Below are positions 1 to 11,900 of a stretch of 64,000 nucleotides of DNA, piece by piece. A program made the translations under genes and the position numbers. The DNA comes from Allantophomopsis cytisporea. Its lineage: Eukaryota; Ascomycota; Leotiomycetes; Phacidiales; Phacidiaceae. Under the pieces are notes generated by a model. The model was not told the DNA's origin. It saw only the letters and a program-made list of their open reading frames with translations, and searched no databases. The stretch spans positions 1,174,001 through 1,238,000 of the forward strand of contig CP103031.1 of NCBI GenBank assembly GCA_024752435.1, given 5' to 3'. Position 1 is the stretch's first letter; every line of letters starts with the position of its first letter.

Positions 1-180
1 TTTAGAAGGAATGAGAAAGAGAGAAAGATCCAACCAAATCCAACCATTTAAGAGATATAATAAAACAACTCGAGCGATAAGAAGGTCAATCGCTAATTCA
101 AAACATGATATCCAAATTCCCCCAACTCCATCCCCTTCCCAAATCCCAGCATTATCCCAACGCTATGCTCCGGAAAAAAT

Positions 181-1401
181 TTACTCAATGTCGATTCTCT
201 TAACCTCCGTCCATTCCTTCTCAACCTTGCCAACAGTGACAACAAGGACACCATCCTCCAACTTGGCCTTGATATCATCGCCATCGACCTCGCCTTCGTC
301 ACCAAGTCTGACCTCGCGCTCGAACATGCCGACCTTGCGCTCGCCAACAGTAAGAGTCTTCAAGAACTCCTCGTCACCAGCTCGGTAGACGACACCAGCA
401 ATGTTAAGAACCTTCTTCTCAGCATCCCAGTTCACGCCAACATCCTCCTTCTTGGCACCAGGGAGGGCAACGTGCAAGATATATGCGGAAGACGTAGAGA
501 AGACATCGAGCGGTGGCGTGAATTTCTGGACGCCATCCTCGGTGACTTCAGTGGCTTCTGCGTCGGCCTCAGCGCCACGAGCACCAGCCGGAGCTGAAGT
601 GAAGCCAGCTTCGTCGGTGAATGGGCGCAAAGAGCGCAGGGCCTGGGCGACGGGGTGGGTGGCGAGAGCGCCGAGGAGGCCGCTCATGTCGAAGGGGGCA
701 CCGTATGGTGGTGGAGGGTGAGGACCACGAGGACCACGGCCGCGGCCATGGGGTCCACCGTGCCCGTAGGGTCCATGTCCGCTTGCGTGTGGACCATGAG
801 GACCGCCTCGTCGACCGCCATGGGGTCCGTGGCGTCTTGGGCCGGGCCCGTGGTGTCCATGGCGACGTGGGCCGTGGTGTGGGCCTGGGCCATCATGTGG
901 AGGTGGATGAGGGCCATGGGAACCATCTCTTGGGCCGAAATGCGGTGGGGGAGAGTGAGACCTCTCTCTCAGGGTATCCGGGGAAGGAGATCTCGAGCCA
1001 TGGGACTCGTCGTGCGAATCTTCGTGGAATTCGCCGCGGGCTTCTTCGTGCTCGCGCTCGTGCGATGCCGATCTGTTGTGGCGACATCCTCTGCGTCCTC
1101 GGCCGTGAGGTCCTGGGCCTCCGTGGCGACCACCTGGGCCGCCGTGGCCATGTGGACCTGGCCCTCCAAAGGGACCTGGGCCACCGAATTGTCCGAATCC
1201 GCCTCGTCCCCATCCACCTCTGCCTCTGCGGCCGTCAGGCCCGCCGAATCCGAAGGGGAAGCCGCCCATTGGGAAGCCCCAGGGTTCCTCGTGAGAAGGA
1301 GCGTGGTCGACGCCAGCGGAGGCATCGAGAGAGCGAATGAAGTCCCAGAAGGGAGCTTGGTGTTGGGTTTGGTTTGCGTTTTGTTGATTGTAGTATGCCA
1401 T
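181..1401 (-). CDS. Hsp20/alpha-crystallin small heat-shock protein with long low-complexity head
   Basis: A single open exon of 406 residues. I start it at the ATG at 1401 (MAYYNQQNANQ); the frame stays open upstream, but that stretch looks like leader sequence. The last ~110 residues form an alpha-crystallin domain: an LHVALPGAKKEDV strand region, an NIAGVVYR region, a FEREVRLGDE segment, an LEDGVLVVTV strand, and a C-terminal IDI resembling the I-x-I motif of small HSPs. Family knowledge: these are ATP-independent holdases that bind unfolding proteins in the cytosol, and fungal Hsp30 types are strongly heat-induced. The head, residues ~45-265, is highly enriched in Gly, His, Pro and Arg (repeated GPHG/HGPR-like blocks). 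This is far longer than the ~80-100 residue head of typical fungal Hsp30. A candidate heat-shock element lies ~230 bp upstream. The domain call is firm; the role of the head is unknown. Confidence 0.9.
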   Translation of the reverse strand: MAYYNQQNANQTQHQAPFWDFIRSLDASAGVDHAPSHEEPWGFPMGGFPFGFGGPDGRRGRGGWGRGGFGQFGGPGPFGGPGPHGHGGPGGRHGGPGPHGRGRRGCRHNRSASHEREHEEARGEFHEDSHDESHGSRSPSPDTLRERSHSPPPHFGPRDGSHGPHPPPHDGPGPHHGPRRHGHHGPGPRRHGPHGGRRGGPHGPHASGHGPYGHGGPHGRGRGPRGPHPPPPYGAPFDMSGLLGALATHPVAQALRSLRPFTDEAGFTSAPAGARGAEADAEATEVTEDGVQKFTPPLDVFSTSSAYILHVALPGAKKEDVGVNWDAEKKVLNIAGVVYRAGDEEFLKTLTVGERKVGMFEREVRLGDEGEVDGDDIKAKLEDGVLVVTVGKVEKEWTEVKRIDIE

Positions 1402-2630
1402 GATGAATGAATGAAGATATTCTGGTATAATGAAGAAGACAGAGAAAGGTGACTTACGAGGGGAGAAGGGACTGGTTATATAGATGATAATGAGGCTCAC
1501 AGCAAGCAGGATACAGCAGGCAACCTTTTACTTGATTTTCTGATAGGTACGGAGTACGTAGTCGGTGTAATGCCTGGACCTTGACTTGTCGCACAAGCGT
1601 GCCACCCTACTTCTGCTCCTCTTGACGGACCTTTCTAGAAGAATCAGGGACTGCACAGTTAGTAGAGCATAGCTCAACACATTCCACTACGTATGTCGAG
1701 CTGCAGCCTCATAACGCGTCAGCCCGTGGGGGATCTCAGCAGCCTAGGAGTGGCTGGGGATGGGGTCGGGGAATGCAAAGCCCGACATCCAGCACCGATT
1801 AGCCACAGTGGCGTCGACACCCCTGCCACTTGTCGTCGCAAGCTTTCGGAGAATTTGCATCTATTGGGTGGATTTCAATTGTGACTCACGGAGCTCTGGC
1901 ACTTTGGGCAGTTGCGTGTGCGTGTTTAGATCGCCATGGTGCCATATTCTTGAGCTGCTTGTGAAAGGAAGGTCAAGGGCGTGTAGATCAGCATAGAATG
2001 GTGTCGAGCAAATGCAACTCCCCAGTCTGTCTACCCATCTTCTTCAGCTTGACCGTTGGTCATCGCCACTGGCATGTGATGGAGGCCTGAGGCGATAATA
2101 AATGCCATCTAAGAATGAGAACTTGCGAGAAACTGCACGTTCTTAGGTGCCGATCCATGAAGCTTCTATCGGCAATCTGGAGGAACACATTGGAGCCAAG
2201 TGAATGACCAATGTGAGATCGAGGCAATCTCGTCGTCTCCATCTTCCGTGTCGGAGAGTCGGGAATTACAGCTCCAGATACTCCCATCAACCTGCAACTC
2301 TCGGGAAATATACGACCCCGAAGGGATAGGCCGCGGTTTTTGAACACCCGTCAACTACGGACATGCTTGAACATAGATGGTCGATTGTGGTAGATCTAGG
2401 CAAGTACATAGACGCCGAGCCTAGCCTGTAGTTCAAATTGGAAAATTATCATTCCTCATAATCTTTGATGCTATACAGAATTCACCTCCCATTATGCCCA
2501 TCCTTTTATTTTCTTAGAGATGTTATATCCCATTCTTCCACCCAATTCATGGCCCTAAAATCCCTGTCATAAATCATGTCGAGTGTTTTTATACAAGTCG
2601 TGAAATCGTCAACATACAATACGCTCGAGG
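1402..2630. other. Intergenic region between Hsp20 and the GH16 gene
   Basis: This is the promoter side of the Hsp20 gene and the 3' flank of the GH16 gene. It carries only short open frames without recognisable domains, codon character or splice structure. Apart from the heat-shock-element candidate at 1627-1646 I see nothing I can name. Confidence 0.6.
1627..1646. promoter_or_regulatory. Candidate heat-shock element upstream of the Hsp20 gene
   Basis: Two perfect inverted units TTC-TA-GAA sit at 1633-1640. They are flanked at the correct 5-bp spacing by two 2-of-3 matching units (GAC at 1628, ATC at 1643), giving four alternating nGAAn/nTTCn pentamers. The site is about 230 bp upstream of the Hsp20 ATG. 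Heat-shock factor binds arrays of this kind. A short motif can occur by chance, so this is inference from motif plus position. Confidence 0.4.
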
Positions 2631-4242
2631 TCACAGGAGACATCTCAAGGCAAGCAAACCGCTCAAGAGTCTCGCCAGCCATGCCTCCCACATCCCAAGA
2701 GGTGAGCCCGCCGCAATATTGTTCGTCGAGCTCTGTGCAGCAGCCGCACCAACAACGTTATTACCACTATTCGCACTCGTGATGCCATGGCCCTGAGTGG
2801 TCGTCGCCTCCGCAGTGATCGCAGGAGTAGATGTGATCAAAAATCCCTGATCATCATAGCTCTTTTGCTGGGTCTCATATCCAGCCGGCACAACCAGCGT
2901 GGTAAGAAAGCCCTGTTCATTATACGTCGTGAGCGTCTCATATCCAGTGGTGGGAGCCACGCCCCAATACGACGAAGATGAAAGGGGCAGTGATGAGGTA
3001 GAGCTTGGGTAGCTGGTCTAGAATTGATCAGTTGATTGTTCCATTCTCAAAACAACGACAATTTGATGAGCAGTGGAAGCAATGGGCACAGCAAGTACAA
3101 CAAGGCTGGCTCACTCACAGCCGCAGAGGACGTAGGCACAAGTTTTCCGTCCGAGGAGACGGTCCACCCCGAAGGGACACCCTCATAGGTGGTTGTGGAA
3201 GTTGCGGACGCGGCGGCGGTTGCGGTTGCTACCCACGGCCAGCCGGTCATAGTGCTCGTATCATCTTTGGAATGGCCACCGAAGGCTGCGGGGATAGAGG
3301 GTGATGCAGAGGTCACCGCTGCGGAATCGGCTGAGGCGACTACTGTAGCTGACGATGGAAGGTTTCCATTGACGGAGCCCCCTACAGCACTGATGGCGGT
3401 CCAGTCACCAGAGGTGTCTGTGTATTCGTATTCTGTACCGGTGGAGTAGTCGGCAATAGAAACTGACTGGACGACCATGGTAAAAGGACCATCATCGTAA
3501 TCGGTGGGACCTCGTGCCCAATCAATGGTACCAGAAGGGTTGGAAGAGTCTCCTCCAGACCAGCAACCGAATTTGACCACCATCGGAGTTTGAGGATATT
3601 GATTAGTATCAGCAGTATCCGGTGTGAGAACTCGAACAACATCATCACCAACAGACCAGACAACCTGCTCAGAGGTCCACTCGATGGTATAGGTGATGAA
3701 ATTGTCCTGATTCCCAGCATTTGGCTCATAGGTTCCTCGATTGTAGGTGGTAACATCTCCCTTCCCAAAGTAATTCGTCTGGACTTCCGTCGAATCCGCA
3801 CCGAGCCACTCCATATCGATCTCATCCAGATCATCGGATTCCAGGACCAGTGTGCTCACGATCCCCGCTCCCGGAGCGGCTTTCATGGTGATCTGGACCT
3901 TTCCAAACATGATATAAAATTTGCTGGTCAGTTGTGGGGCGTCACCCGACTTCGCAACTGTGAAGGAAACACCATTCGAATCGTAGGTTGGAGAGCCAGA
4001 GCTTTCGAAGGAGTCCACCTCTCCATTCCTGAAATCGACACTTATGGACTTTCCTAGAGCACTGTCGGGAGAACAATCCGCTATTTCTGGAGTTAGTATG
4101 TACCAATCTATGGTGATGGTCTAATATGCATTCACATACTCGAGGTGAGAGGGTTGCAATCCGTATATGTCTGCGCCGCGACTGGTCGAGCAATGCAGCA
4201 TGCACTGAGCCCGATAGCGAAGGTGACTGATGGGAATTTCAT
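2631..4242 (-). CDS. GH16 Crh-like chitin-glucan transglycosylase, GPI-anchored
   Basis: Three exons: 4242-4140, 4086-3119 and 3017-2631. The introns are 4087-4139 (gtatgt donor, tactaac branch) and 3018-3118 (gtgagt donor). The joined frame gives 485 residues. Residues 1-23 form a signal peptide (MKFPSVTFAIGLSACCIARP). The catalytic GH16 motif DEIDME sits at about residues 122-127, the E-x-D-x-x-E signature of the CRH family, followed by a WxxxxVVWSVG-type beta-jelly-roll core. After the catalytic domain comes a Ser/Thr-rich stretch, and exon 3 ends with small residues followed by a hydrophobic tail, as expected for a GPI signal. Crh enzymes cross-link chitin to beta-glucan in the wall. Without the second splice the protein would end in a spurious hydrophobic tail at 3047, so the exon 3 join matters. 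Substrate is inferred from family only. Confidence 0.88.
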
Positions 4243-5137
4243 TTTGAGGATTTTGATGCAAAGACAAAGGAAAGTAACAGAAAAGAAAGTCGAATGAGGC
4301 TGAATGTTGGAGCTGCACTCTGACCGCAGAACAATGCAATTATCGTTGGGGGAGATGATCAGATGTAGGTGTGCGCCGTGGACAACAGCTGACAACGGAT
4401 AGCTGCTTATGCGCGACTTTGGCGGAAATGATGAAAAGAACAAAGCAAGATCAGTTTGTAGAAGAATTGAAGTCTTTCGAAGAACGTCTTAGAAGAAGGC
4501 TTAAAAGTAAGCCGTGTTGGAAGGGAATTTGGTTGTACTTCCTTGTATTCTCCAACCTCCTCTGTACGTCAGCGTCAAGCTTGACCAGGTGAGTGAGTGT
4601 GATTGTGCAAGCTATGCACCGATCATTCACGTTCAGACATAACGACAGCATGCAATGTGTGGGCAGTACGATTAGGTCTACACGGAGGATGTAAGGTGGG
4701 TGTTCTTGGTAGTTTGGTATATCTATCAGGTGCTCTGTCATTGTGACAGTGTGATGAATGGATGAGACAGCTCTTGATTTGTTGTGTGGTGCCGGGTGTA
4801 GAGAGGTTGTGCATATTCAAGAGGTTGGCGCTGGGATTCGTTGTTCGTGGTAGAAAATGAACGAGGCTGGCACCACTGGTAGCTGGTCGTTTCTTCTCTT
4901 CTCGCTTAAGCTATCGTAACATCGGTCACTCCCGCAGGCTTGGACTGTTGTTTGGACCATCACCGACGTATCTGCACCACATCCTTCGCCTACTCATAGT
5001 CTCTCTCGGAAGACCTCTGTGCTTCTTATATTCGTGCGGAGCATCAGACGATCCATCCTTTCAAAGGAAGCCTTGGATAGGTAAGATACATAGGATTAAG
5101 TACTATGTACCTACTTCCTTCTCTCTCTCCTTCTCCA

Positions 5138-5170
5138 TCTTCTTCTTCTTCTTCTTCTTCTTCTTCTTCT
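5138..5170. repeat. (TCT)11 microsatellite
   Basis: Eleven uninterrupted TCT units inside a longer pyrimidine-rich tract that starts near 5111. Seen directly in the sequence. Confidence 0.95.
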
Positions 5171-6600
5171 ATTTCAAAATCCGCCGTCAAATCTACCTAT
5201 CCGCAGGATCATCAGCTATTGATACTACCCATGAACATCATGAGGCCCAAGCAAATCCGATTCCCCAACACCACAACTGCCCACATCACACAACTCCCAC
5301 GTCTACGTTCTGAGCTATTCTGTACAGATATGAAAGGGGGGAAAAAAAAAGAAAAAAAGAAAGGAAAATAGAAAGAATAAAAAATAAAGAGAAAAACAAA
5401 AAGAATCAATCTGATTCTTTCACTCACAGACAGCGGTGTCAACGCCACTTCTCATGGCGTAGTGCTGGACCCCTCTACCCATCGACGATGTTGCCGCTCA
5501 GGTACCGTTGCTTAGCCTCATCGCCGCGCACGCTCGGACCGTATGAGAAGCCAAGCTCGGAGGAAAGGTGAGCAGGAAGCGTGCAGCAAGCGCTCGCTTT
5601 TATTTTTTATTTTTTTTTGCATCGAAGGTGGGTTTTGCAGTGTGTATTGAGTTGATTGACAGAGTCGCTTGACTTGGATATCTGTTTTTTTTTTGTTTTT
5701 TTTGGATGATCTTTTCTTTCTTTCTTTCTTTTTCTCCGAGCGGAGTATTTTTTTGCAGAGTTGGGATTCAGTTCAAAGCGTTCGTGCTTCAAGACTCGAC
5801 TGAGAGACTGTGTGATGACGATGTTAAATCAGTATTGTGCGAAATACGAAGGTGGGTGAGATGAGATTGTATGGGTTCGTGTCAAGCTTATCTCTCTCTT
5901 TCTCTCCTCTCTGATCCTCTCTGATCCTCTCTGAGACTCTCCGAGTCGAGGGAGCATTCCAATGCTCTTATAAAGTATGTATCATAACCACCTACCTACC
6001 TATCCCATGCTACCTATTGTATCCCATGACCACGGACTCAAGTGTGTGTGTGTATGCTAAGTATTGTCATCCGTCCGGAGCCTTCTGACGGAGTGGGTAT
6101 GCGAGTGCATCCAGCAACTGGCCGTTTGCGTACATGCATACATAAAATAATGTGTAGCGATACCGTGCCCAAGTGCGTGCGTGCGTACTGCCTACAGCCT
6201 ACAGCCTACTACCTACTACCTACTTACACAGTCCAGTCGCTGAACTCTGATCAACCATCCGTGCCATCTCACATGGAGAATTACACATGAAGATCATCAT
6301 GAGCGGATCACACCCTGCCTATGGCCTAGTCCTGTGCGCGAGTGGTCGTCGACGAAAGATGCGATGTGCAGTCTCAACTCGATATGGACGATCTTAAAGG
6401 TTGATGCGTATTCACAGGCTTAACCTTACCATGACGATGATGTTCGCCCGGAATCTTGCTGTGCACGCATAGGACAGTAGTAACAAGAAGTCTTCAGAGG
6501 TTCTCGTTCTCTCGGCGGATAATAAGTACATCACGACGAACCCTTTCATCGCACCGGAGCAATAAAGGTTGGCAAGGACGTGAAGATCCGACCCACCGAT

Positions 6601-6667
6601 CTCCCTCTCCCTCTCCCTCTCCCTCTCCCTCTCCCTCTCCCTCTCCCTCTCACTCTCACTCTCACTC
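6601..6667. repeat. (CTCCCT)n hexanucleotide array
   Basis: About eight copies of CTCCCT followed by CACTCT/CACTC variants. Strongly strand-asymmetric (pure pyrimidine on +, apart from the A of the CAC variants), so capable of unusual structures. It sits about 2.3 kb upstream of the adenylate cyclase start. Confidence 0.95.
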
Positions 6668-6960
6668 AATTCGATCTATGCATATGGAGGAATATCGAGG
6701 GACGTTTCCTTCTCAGGGCTCAGGGTTCAGGGCTACAAGTCCTGATGAAGTGATCTGACGGGCAACACCATTACCTTTACATTACTCTCGCGTGCCAAAT
6801 TCAATTGACGTATGCACGAGCAATGGCATTAACAGATTGATGGATTGGAGGATCGGAAAGAGGAGAGGTTCGTGTCTCTTCTCGCTGTCGCCATACTGTG
6901 CATGAAAGGCTCCATATGTGGGGAATCATGGCTCCCTTTAATATGATCTCCGGTTCGGAT

Positions 6961-6988
6961 CAGTCAGTCAGTCAGTCAGTCAGTCAGT
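6961..6988. repeat. (CAGT)7 microsatellite
   Basis: Seven uninterrupted CAGT units. Seen directly; no coding context. Confidence 0.95.
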
Positions 6989-8030
6989 CGGGACACGAAA
7001 AGAAGTCAATTGGTGAATTCTTTTTTTCTTTCCGTCTTGTTATCCCGTACAGGGCTTGCAGTAGTAGTAACGAGCATTATTATTAACATACCGCGGAGAC
7101 TAAGTAGTAATACTACCTACGTACTACGTACATAATGCAACAGGCTGCTTCTGACCTCCATTATTGATGATACAATTAATTACTGGTGGCTGCTTTGGGA
7201 TATTGCTACATCTATGCGAGGAGGATTTGTAGGATATGTAACATCATCACTCGTCGTACCTCGTACACTTACTTCATTTGGCCGTCCATTCAGAGACATT
7301 CGTCAAGGACCAAGGGGAAGTGTGGACAGAACGGATCGTACCTGATTCAACATGACCCCTCGCCTCTTTCGCTCCCTAAATCATTTATTACCTTACATAC
7401 AACATTATTCGTTACTCGCCAATGCTGTGACAAGATGTCTTATGCGAATGAACGTGTGTTGGAATCAGTCCCTGAGTTCACCATTAATCATTCATGGCCT
7501 TCAATTGGCACAAGGTGTTACTACCACCATCAGTTTATAACGAAGATGCTTCTCACTCTCGTCTCAGTATGCTACTTACTCTCTCTCACCAATTCCCCAA
7601 TTCCCTTTTTTGTTGGTTGGGTTTTGTTTGCAGCAGGTTCACTGGGTGTCCCTTGCGCAGGCTGCCTCTCACCCATCGTCGTCTTTTTGACTTGCCCTGA
7701 TGCTGAAACCAACGTTCACATCCCACGCCAATTGTCTCTGCGGCATGCGCTTGTTCATCACCATGGTCATAGTTGTCGTAGTGCCCTGGTCCCCCAATCT
7801 CCACGGCTATCCGACGGCCACCAGCTTGGACGTCCTCCGAGCCAGACAGGGCTAAGCGAAGGACTCTTGGTGGGTTTCTGTCACTGTGGATTCTTGTGGG
7901 TTCCATGGTGTATGTATGTACCATGCGTGTATCGCTTCAGCTTGTCGAGGACTTCGAGGTAGGTGGTGAATGAGTGTGGACTTCAAGTGTATGTGATGTT
8001 ACTATGATTATACATATCTGGTGTACGATA

Positions 8031-8046
8031 GCAGCAGCAGCAGCAG
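8031..8046. repeat. (GCA)5 microsatellite
   Basis: Five perfect GCA units, followed by looser CAGTAGACATC variants to about 8065. Confidence 0.85.
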
Positions 8047-8326
8047 TAGACATCGCAGTAGACATAGTGATGATAACAGTTGTATCGTAGTGACAACTTC
8101 AATCTCGGCGTGAAATGCAAGACAATGTCAATGTCAGGTACTGGGAGATACTGCGAGGCACTGCAACATAGTCGTGTATCTAGACGATGTCGCACAATGA
8201 GGTAGTAGTAGTTAGTATGGAGTACTGAAATCATTTCTTAACAAAACACAGATAGGTAGATATATACATACATGTACCCCCCTGCCTTTGGTGAGTAACC
8301 CAGTAGATCGATAGCGGAGTTATCAG

Positions 8327-8414
8327 TAGCTGCAGAGCTACAGAGCTACAGAGCTACAAAGCTGTAGAGAGCTGTACAGCAGTTGAGCTGTAGTAGTACA
8401 GTAGCTGTACAGCG
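8327..8414. repeat. AGAGCTAC-type short tandem/inverted repeat cluster
   Basis: Direct repeats of GAGCTACA run from about 8334 to 8358. They are followed by their near inverse complements (GCTGTAGAGAGCTGTAC and TAGCTGTAC), so the block is both tandem and self-complementary and could fold into hairpins. No coding sense. Confidence 0.75.
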
Positions 8415-8545
8415 CCACGGTGTAGCACCTATGTAGCACCTAGCATCTTGTCTTATCTGCTTTAGTAGTCGAGAATCACCGAATCACCAAATCACCAAAT
8501 CACTTGATGCTGACGGTCTCCAGTCCGAGGCGCTTCTAAATGCTA

Positions 8546-8592
8546 GAGGTGGAGGAGGTGGTGGTGGTGGTGGTGGTAGTGGTAGTGGTAGT
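8546..8592. repeat. (GGT)n / GTAGTG microsatellite
   Basis: A purine/T-rich trinucleotide tract of GGA/GGT then GGTAGT units, ending about 390 bp upstream of the adenylate cyclase ATG. Seen directly. Confidence 0.9.
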
Positions 8593-8979
8593 ATTCGGGT
8601 GCTTTATCGTGCTCTGGTCTCTCTCTGCACACGGGTGGCTACCACAGCACCTAGCAAGAAAAAAAAGCCCACACAAAGCAAGAATCCTGCACCAACCAGC
8701 CAGCCAGTGGAGAGCGAAAGCCAACGCCCCCAGCTGCAGGCTCCTCCAGGTTCAGCTCCAATCTCGGGCAATACCTGATAAACTACACCTAAACTACTAC
8801 CTGAACTACCAGAACTACCTGGATTCCCTGGATTACCTTACCACCAAAAAAAACGAAATCCCCAATTTACAATCAAATTATGCTCGTTCATCTATCGCCA
8901 AACATTTTATCCAACGTGCAATTGCAGACTCGACTTCCCCTCTATATGGCTGAATGATTTTACTTCGCGCCTGGTGATC

Positions 8980-11900
8980 ATGACGCGATTGGAAGGCCTT
9001 CCCACCAGGACAAGCTCAACAACAACGAGCTCGAGTACCGATACCGTTAAAGGTTCATCGCGCGGAAGCTCTCGCAGAGGTCCTCCCATGCATGTCCGGA
9101 CTGATGGCAAATCCAGGTGAGCAACACGAATTTTACAGAGCGCCCAAGGGAAAAAGAAACAAGCGAAAGGATGAAAGATGAAGAGAGCGAAAACGAAAGA
9201 AAGAAATGAAAATCATAATGAATAGGAAGACGAAGAAATAGGATGGAGAAGATGGAGAACTTTGCCCTACTCTATTATTCAACAAATCGCTGCACTCGGA
9301 CTCTGGGTCAGCAGTAGTAGTAACAGGCAACGCTTGGAATTCAAAAGTCCTCTAACTGACGAGCCTCTGTCGCATTGTTAGGTTCGAGAAGTCCGAAACC
9401 CACACCCGATCCGTGTCAGGCAATCCCACGAGCGCTTCGACAGCATCGCCAGAGGTGTCGCCGCGGGACAAGAGGATGAGTGACTTTGGGAATTATCGAC
9501 GTGACCTGTCTATCTTGGACAGCGCTGGTGGCGGTCGCCTACCGCATGTCGAGAGAGGACCGCCAACCGCCGCAAGTCCTCCGCAACAACAACAGATCGC
9601 GCCGTGGATGTCGTCAAATGCAACGGCTGGTACACCGACTACCAACTATGCCACGAGCTTTTTTAATGATTCGAACGAAAATGTTGCGCCATTGTCTCCG
9701 GGATTCCCTCGACCGGGTACAGGACGAACAGGAAATACGACGACGAGCGACTCGCCGGACATTGGATACTTCAACGATGAACGTCGACCGTCGGTGGCTA
9801 GTGTGACAACGGCGAGCAGTACCGGTTCGAAATCGAGCAGGGCCAATTTACATAAGAAGTTGCAAGGTTTTTTTGGTGATGACTTCCTCGGACGCGATAG
9901 TTCAGAGACGAGTTTACCTTCACACAGCGGGAAGGAGCATCCTCCGCACGCATATGCACGACATCGAGAGCGCAATGCTTCAACAAAGACCGAGGATAGT
10001 GGCAGAGAACAATCACCCGCAGGATCGAGACCACGAACACCCGTTCCCTCTAGCGACGTAGTTCCATTTCTTTACCAGGACCAAAAGGTATGCTGCTCTC
10101 CCTTTGCTCTCGGACATTTCATTGTTCAAAGCACTCCACAATGCGGGGTGTCTTATGCATTACCCACCTCCTCGAAATTGATCCTTTTTTTACTAACATC
10201 GTGTCAGGATATCTCACTGTATGGGGAGGCTCCAGTGAGACAAAATTTATCTGGACCCGACAAGGAGCGCTACGAAGGGGAGGCTCCACCACCGGTACCC
10301 CCGAAAACCTCGTCGTCGCTGAAATCAGCCGCCTCGTCCAAAGTACACCTTCCGGGTCACCACCACCGCCATAACAAGAGCACCGAAGACACTCGGTCCT
10401 TGAAGCCGACAACAAGCCGAGAAGACACAAGCAGTCTGCACGGCAGACAGCAGCAACAACAGCTTCGCGGCCCGTCATCGATGGCAACAGCGACAAAGAA
10501 TACTATGCGACCGAAGAGTCCTACACCAAGTAACTGGAGTCAAGCAACTACAACAACAACAACAACACCGCAATCCGGTGCGCCAGCATCACCACCGAAC
10601 TCCAACAAGGAATCTAAGAAAGGCGGGGGCATACTAAGTCGATTCAGAAGAAACAAAGACAAGGACGAACCCGCAACGGCAGCCTTAGCAGCAGCATCTC
10701 TAAAAAATCTACCCGGCTCCGTACGGTCATTGAACAGCGCCAACGGCCCACAGAACGGTCAGAGACAGGAGGGCACACCTAATACAAAATTGAATCAGCG
10801 CGATTTCAGCGCTGCAGCTTCGGAAATGAGCTTGCCCGGTCAACTCGACAATAGACCCAACAACTCCCGCCAGGGTACTTTCAATAAGTTACCCTTCCGC
10901 AAGGGTCGCGGCGACAAAAAGCATGAACACTCAGATAGTTTAATGGATAGTGAATTTGTTCAGCCTCGTAGTAATCGCGGCGGCCAAGTTTTTGATTTGG
11001 ATGCCGACCTTTCTAATATGGAGGGCATTCTGGCCCATCCTCCCCCTCCTACTCCTCTTGAAAATGGGATTTTCGCCGGCAATCCTGAAGAAGAACCAAA
11101 AACCGAATCCGCCGAGGACCGAGCTAGTGGCTTAGGCTGGAATGCGCCGGACAGCTGGGCTGTGAAGAAGGTCAACGAGGACAACATATCACATCTCCCC
11201 GAAATCGATGAGGTGGGCGTTCCACCAAAGGATGACAAGAAGGTCACGGCATACAGTATTAGAGTCTTCCGACTTGATGGCACATATGCAACGCTATCGA
11301 CTCATCTTAATGCTACAGTGACGGAGCTCATCAATCAGCTCGGAAAGAAGTCATATACGTCAGATAGTCTGGATAACTATCAGATTATTATGAGAAAGCA
11401 CGATCTTCAGCGCATCCTAGGACCTGGAGAACGACCTGTTGTGATTCAGAAGCGACTCCTCGAACAGGCTGGTTACGACGAAGATCGCGACAAAATCGAA
11501 GACGTTGGGAGAGAGGATAACAGCTATCTCTGCCGGTTCTCTTTCGTCCCCGCTCGCGAAAGCGGTTATGCTACAATCTCTTCTGACACTGGCGGTTTTG
11601 GAAGAGTGCAAAAGTACAGTCATGTTGACTTGTCAGGTCGAAACCTCATTACTATCCCAATCGCTTTATACTCCAAAGCCACCGAAATCATATCCCTTAA
11701 CCTTTCTCGAAACTTATCACTGGACCTCCCCAAAGACTTTATCCAATCATGTTTGAATTTGCGCGATATCAAATTTATCAACAACGAGGCATGGAAATTG
11801 CCACAGAGTCTCAGCCGTGCGCAACGCCTGACGATTCTTGATGTCTCTAATAATAGACTAGAGCAGCTTGAGCATGCTGAACTGGCAAGACTTCACGGCC

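Larger units (their letters stand above)
4243..8979. other. 4.7-kb gene-free region upstream of adenylate cyclase
   Basis: No open frame here has a recognisable domain, a convincing start or consistent splicing. The region is dominated by simple repeats (listed separately) and by pyrimidine/purine-biased tracts such as 5101-5170, 5341-5400 and 5885-5945. It lies between the divergent GH16 and adenylate cyclase genes, so it probably holds both promoters and possibly a long 5' leader of the cyclase. Confidence 0.55.

Noticed and set aside
7186..7962. 258-codon open frame in the microsatellite region
   Set aside because: No ATG-led domain, biased composition, other frames equally open, and no splice structure.
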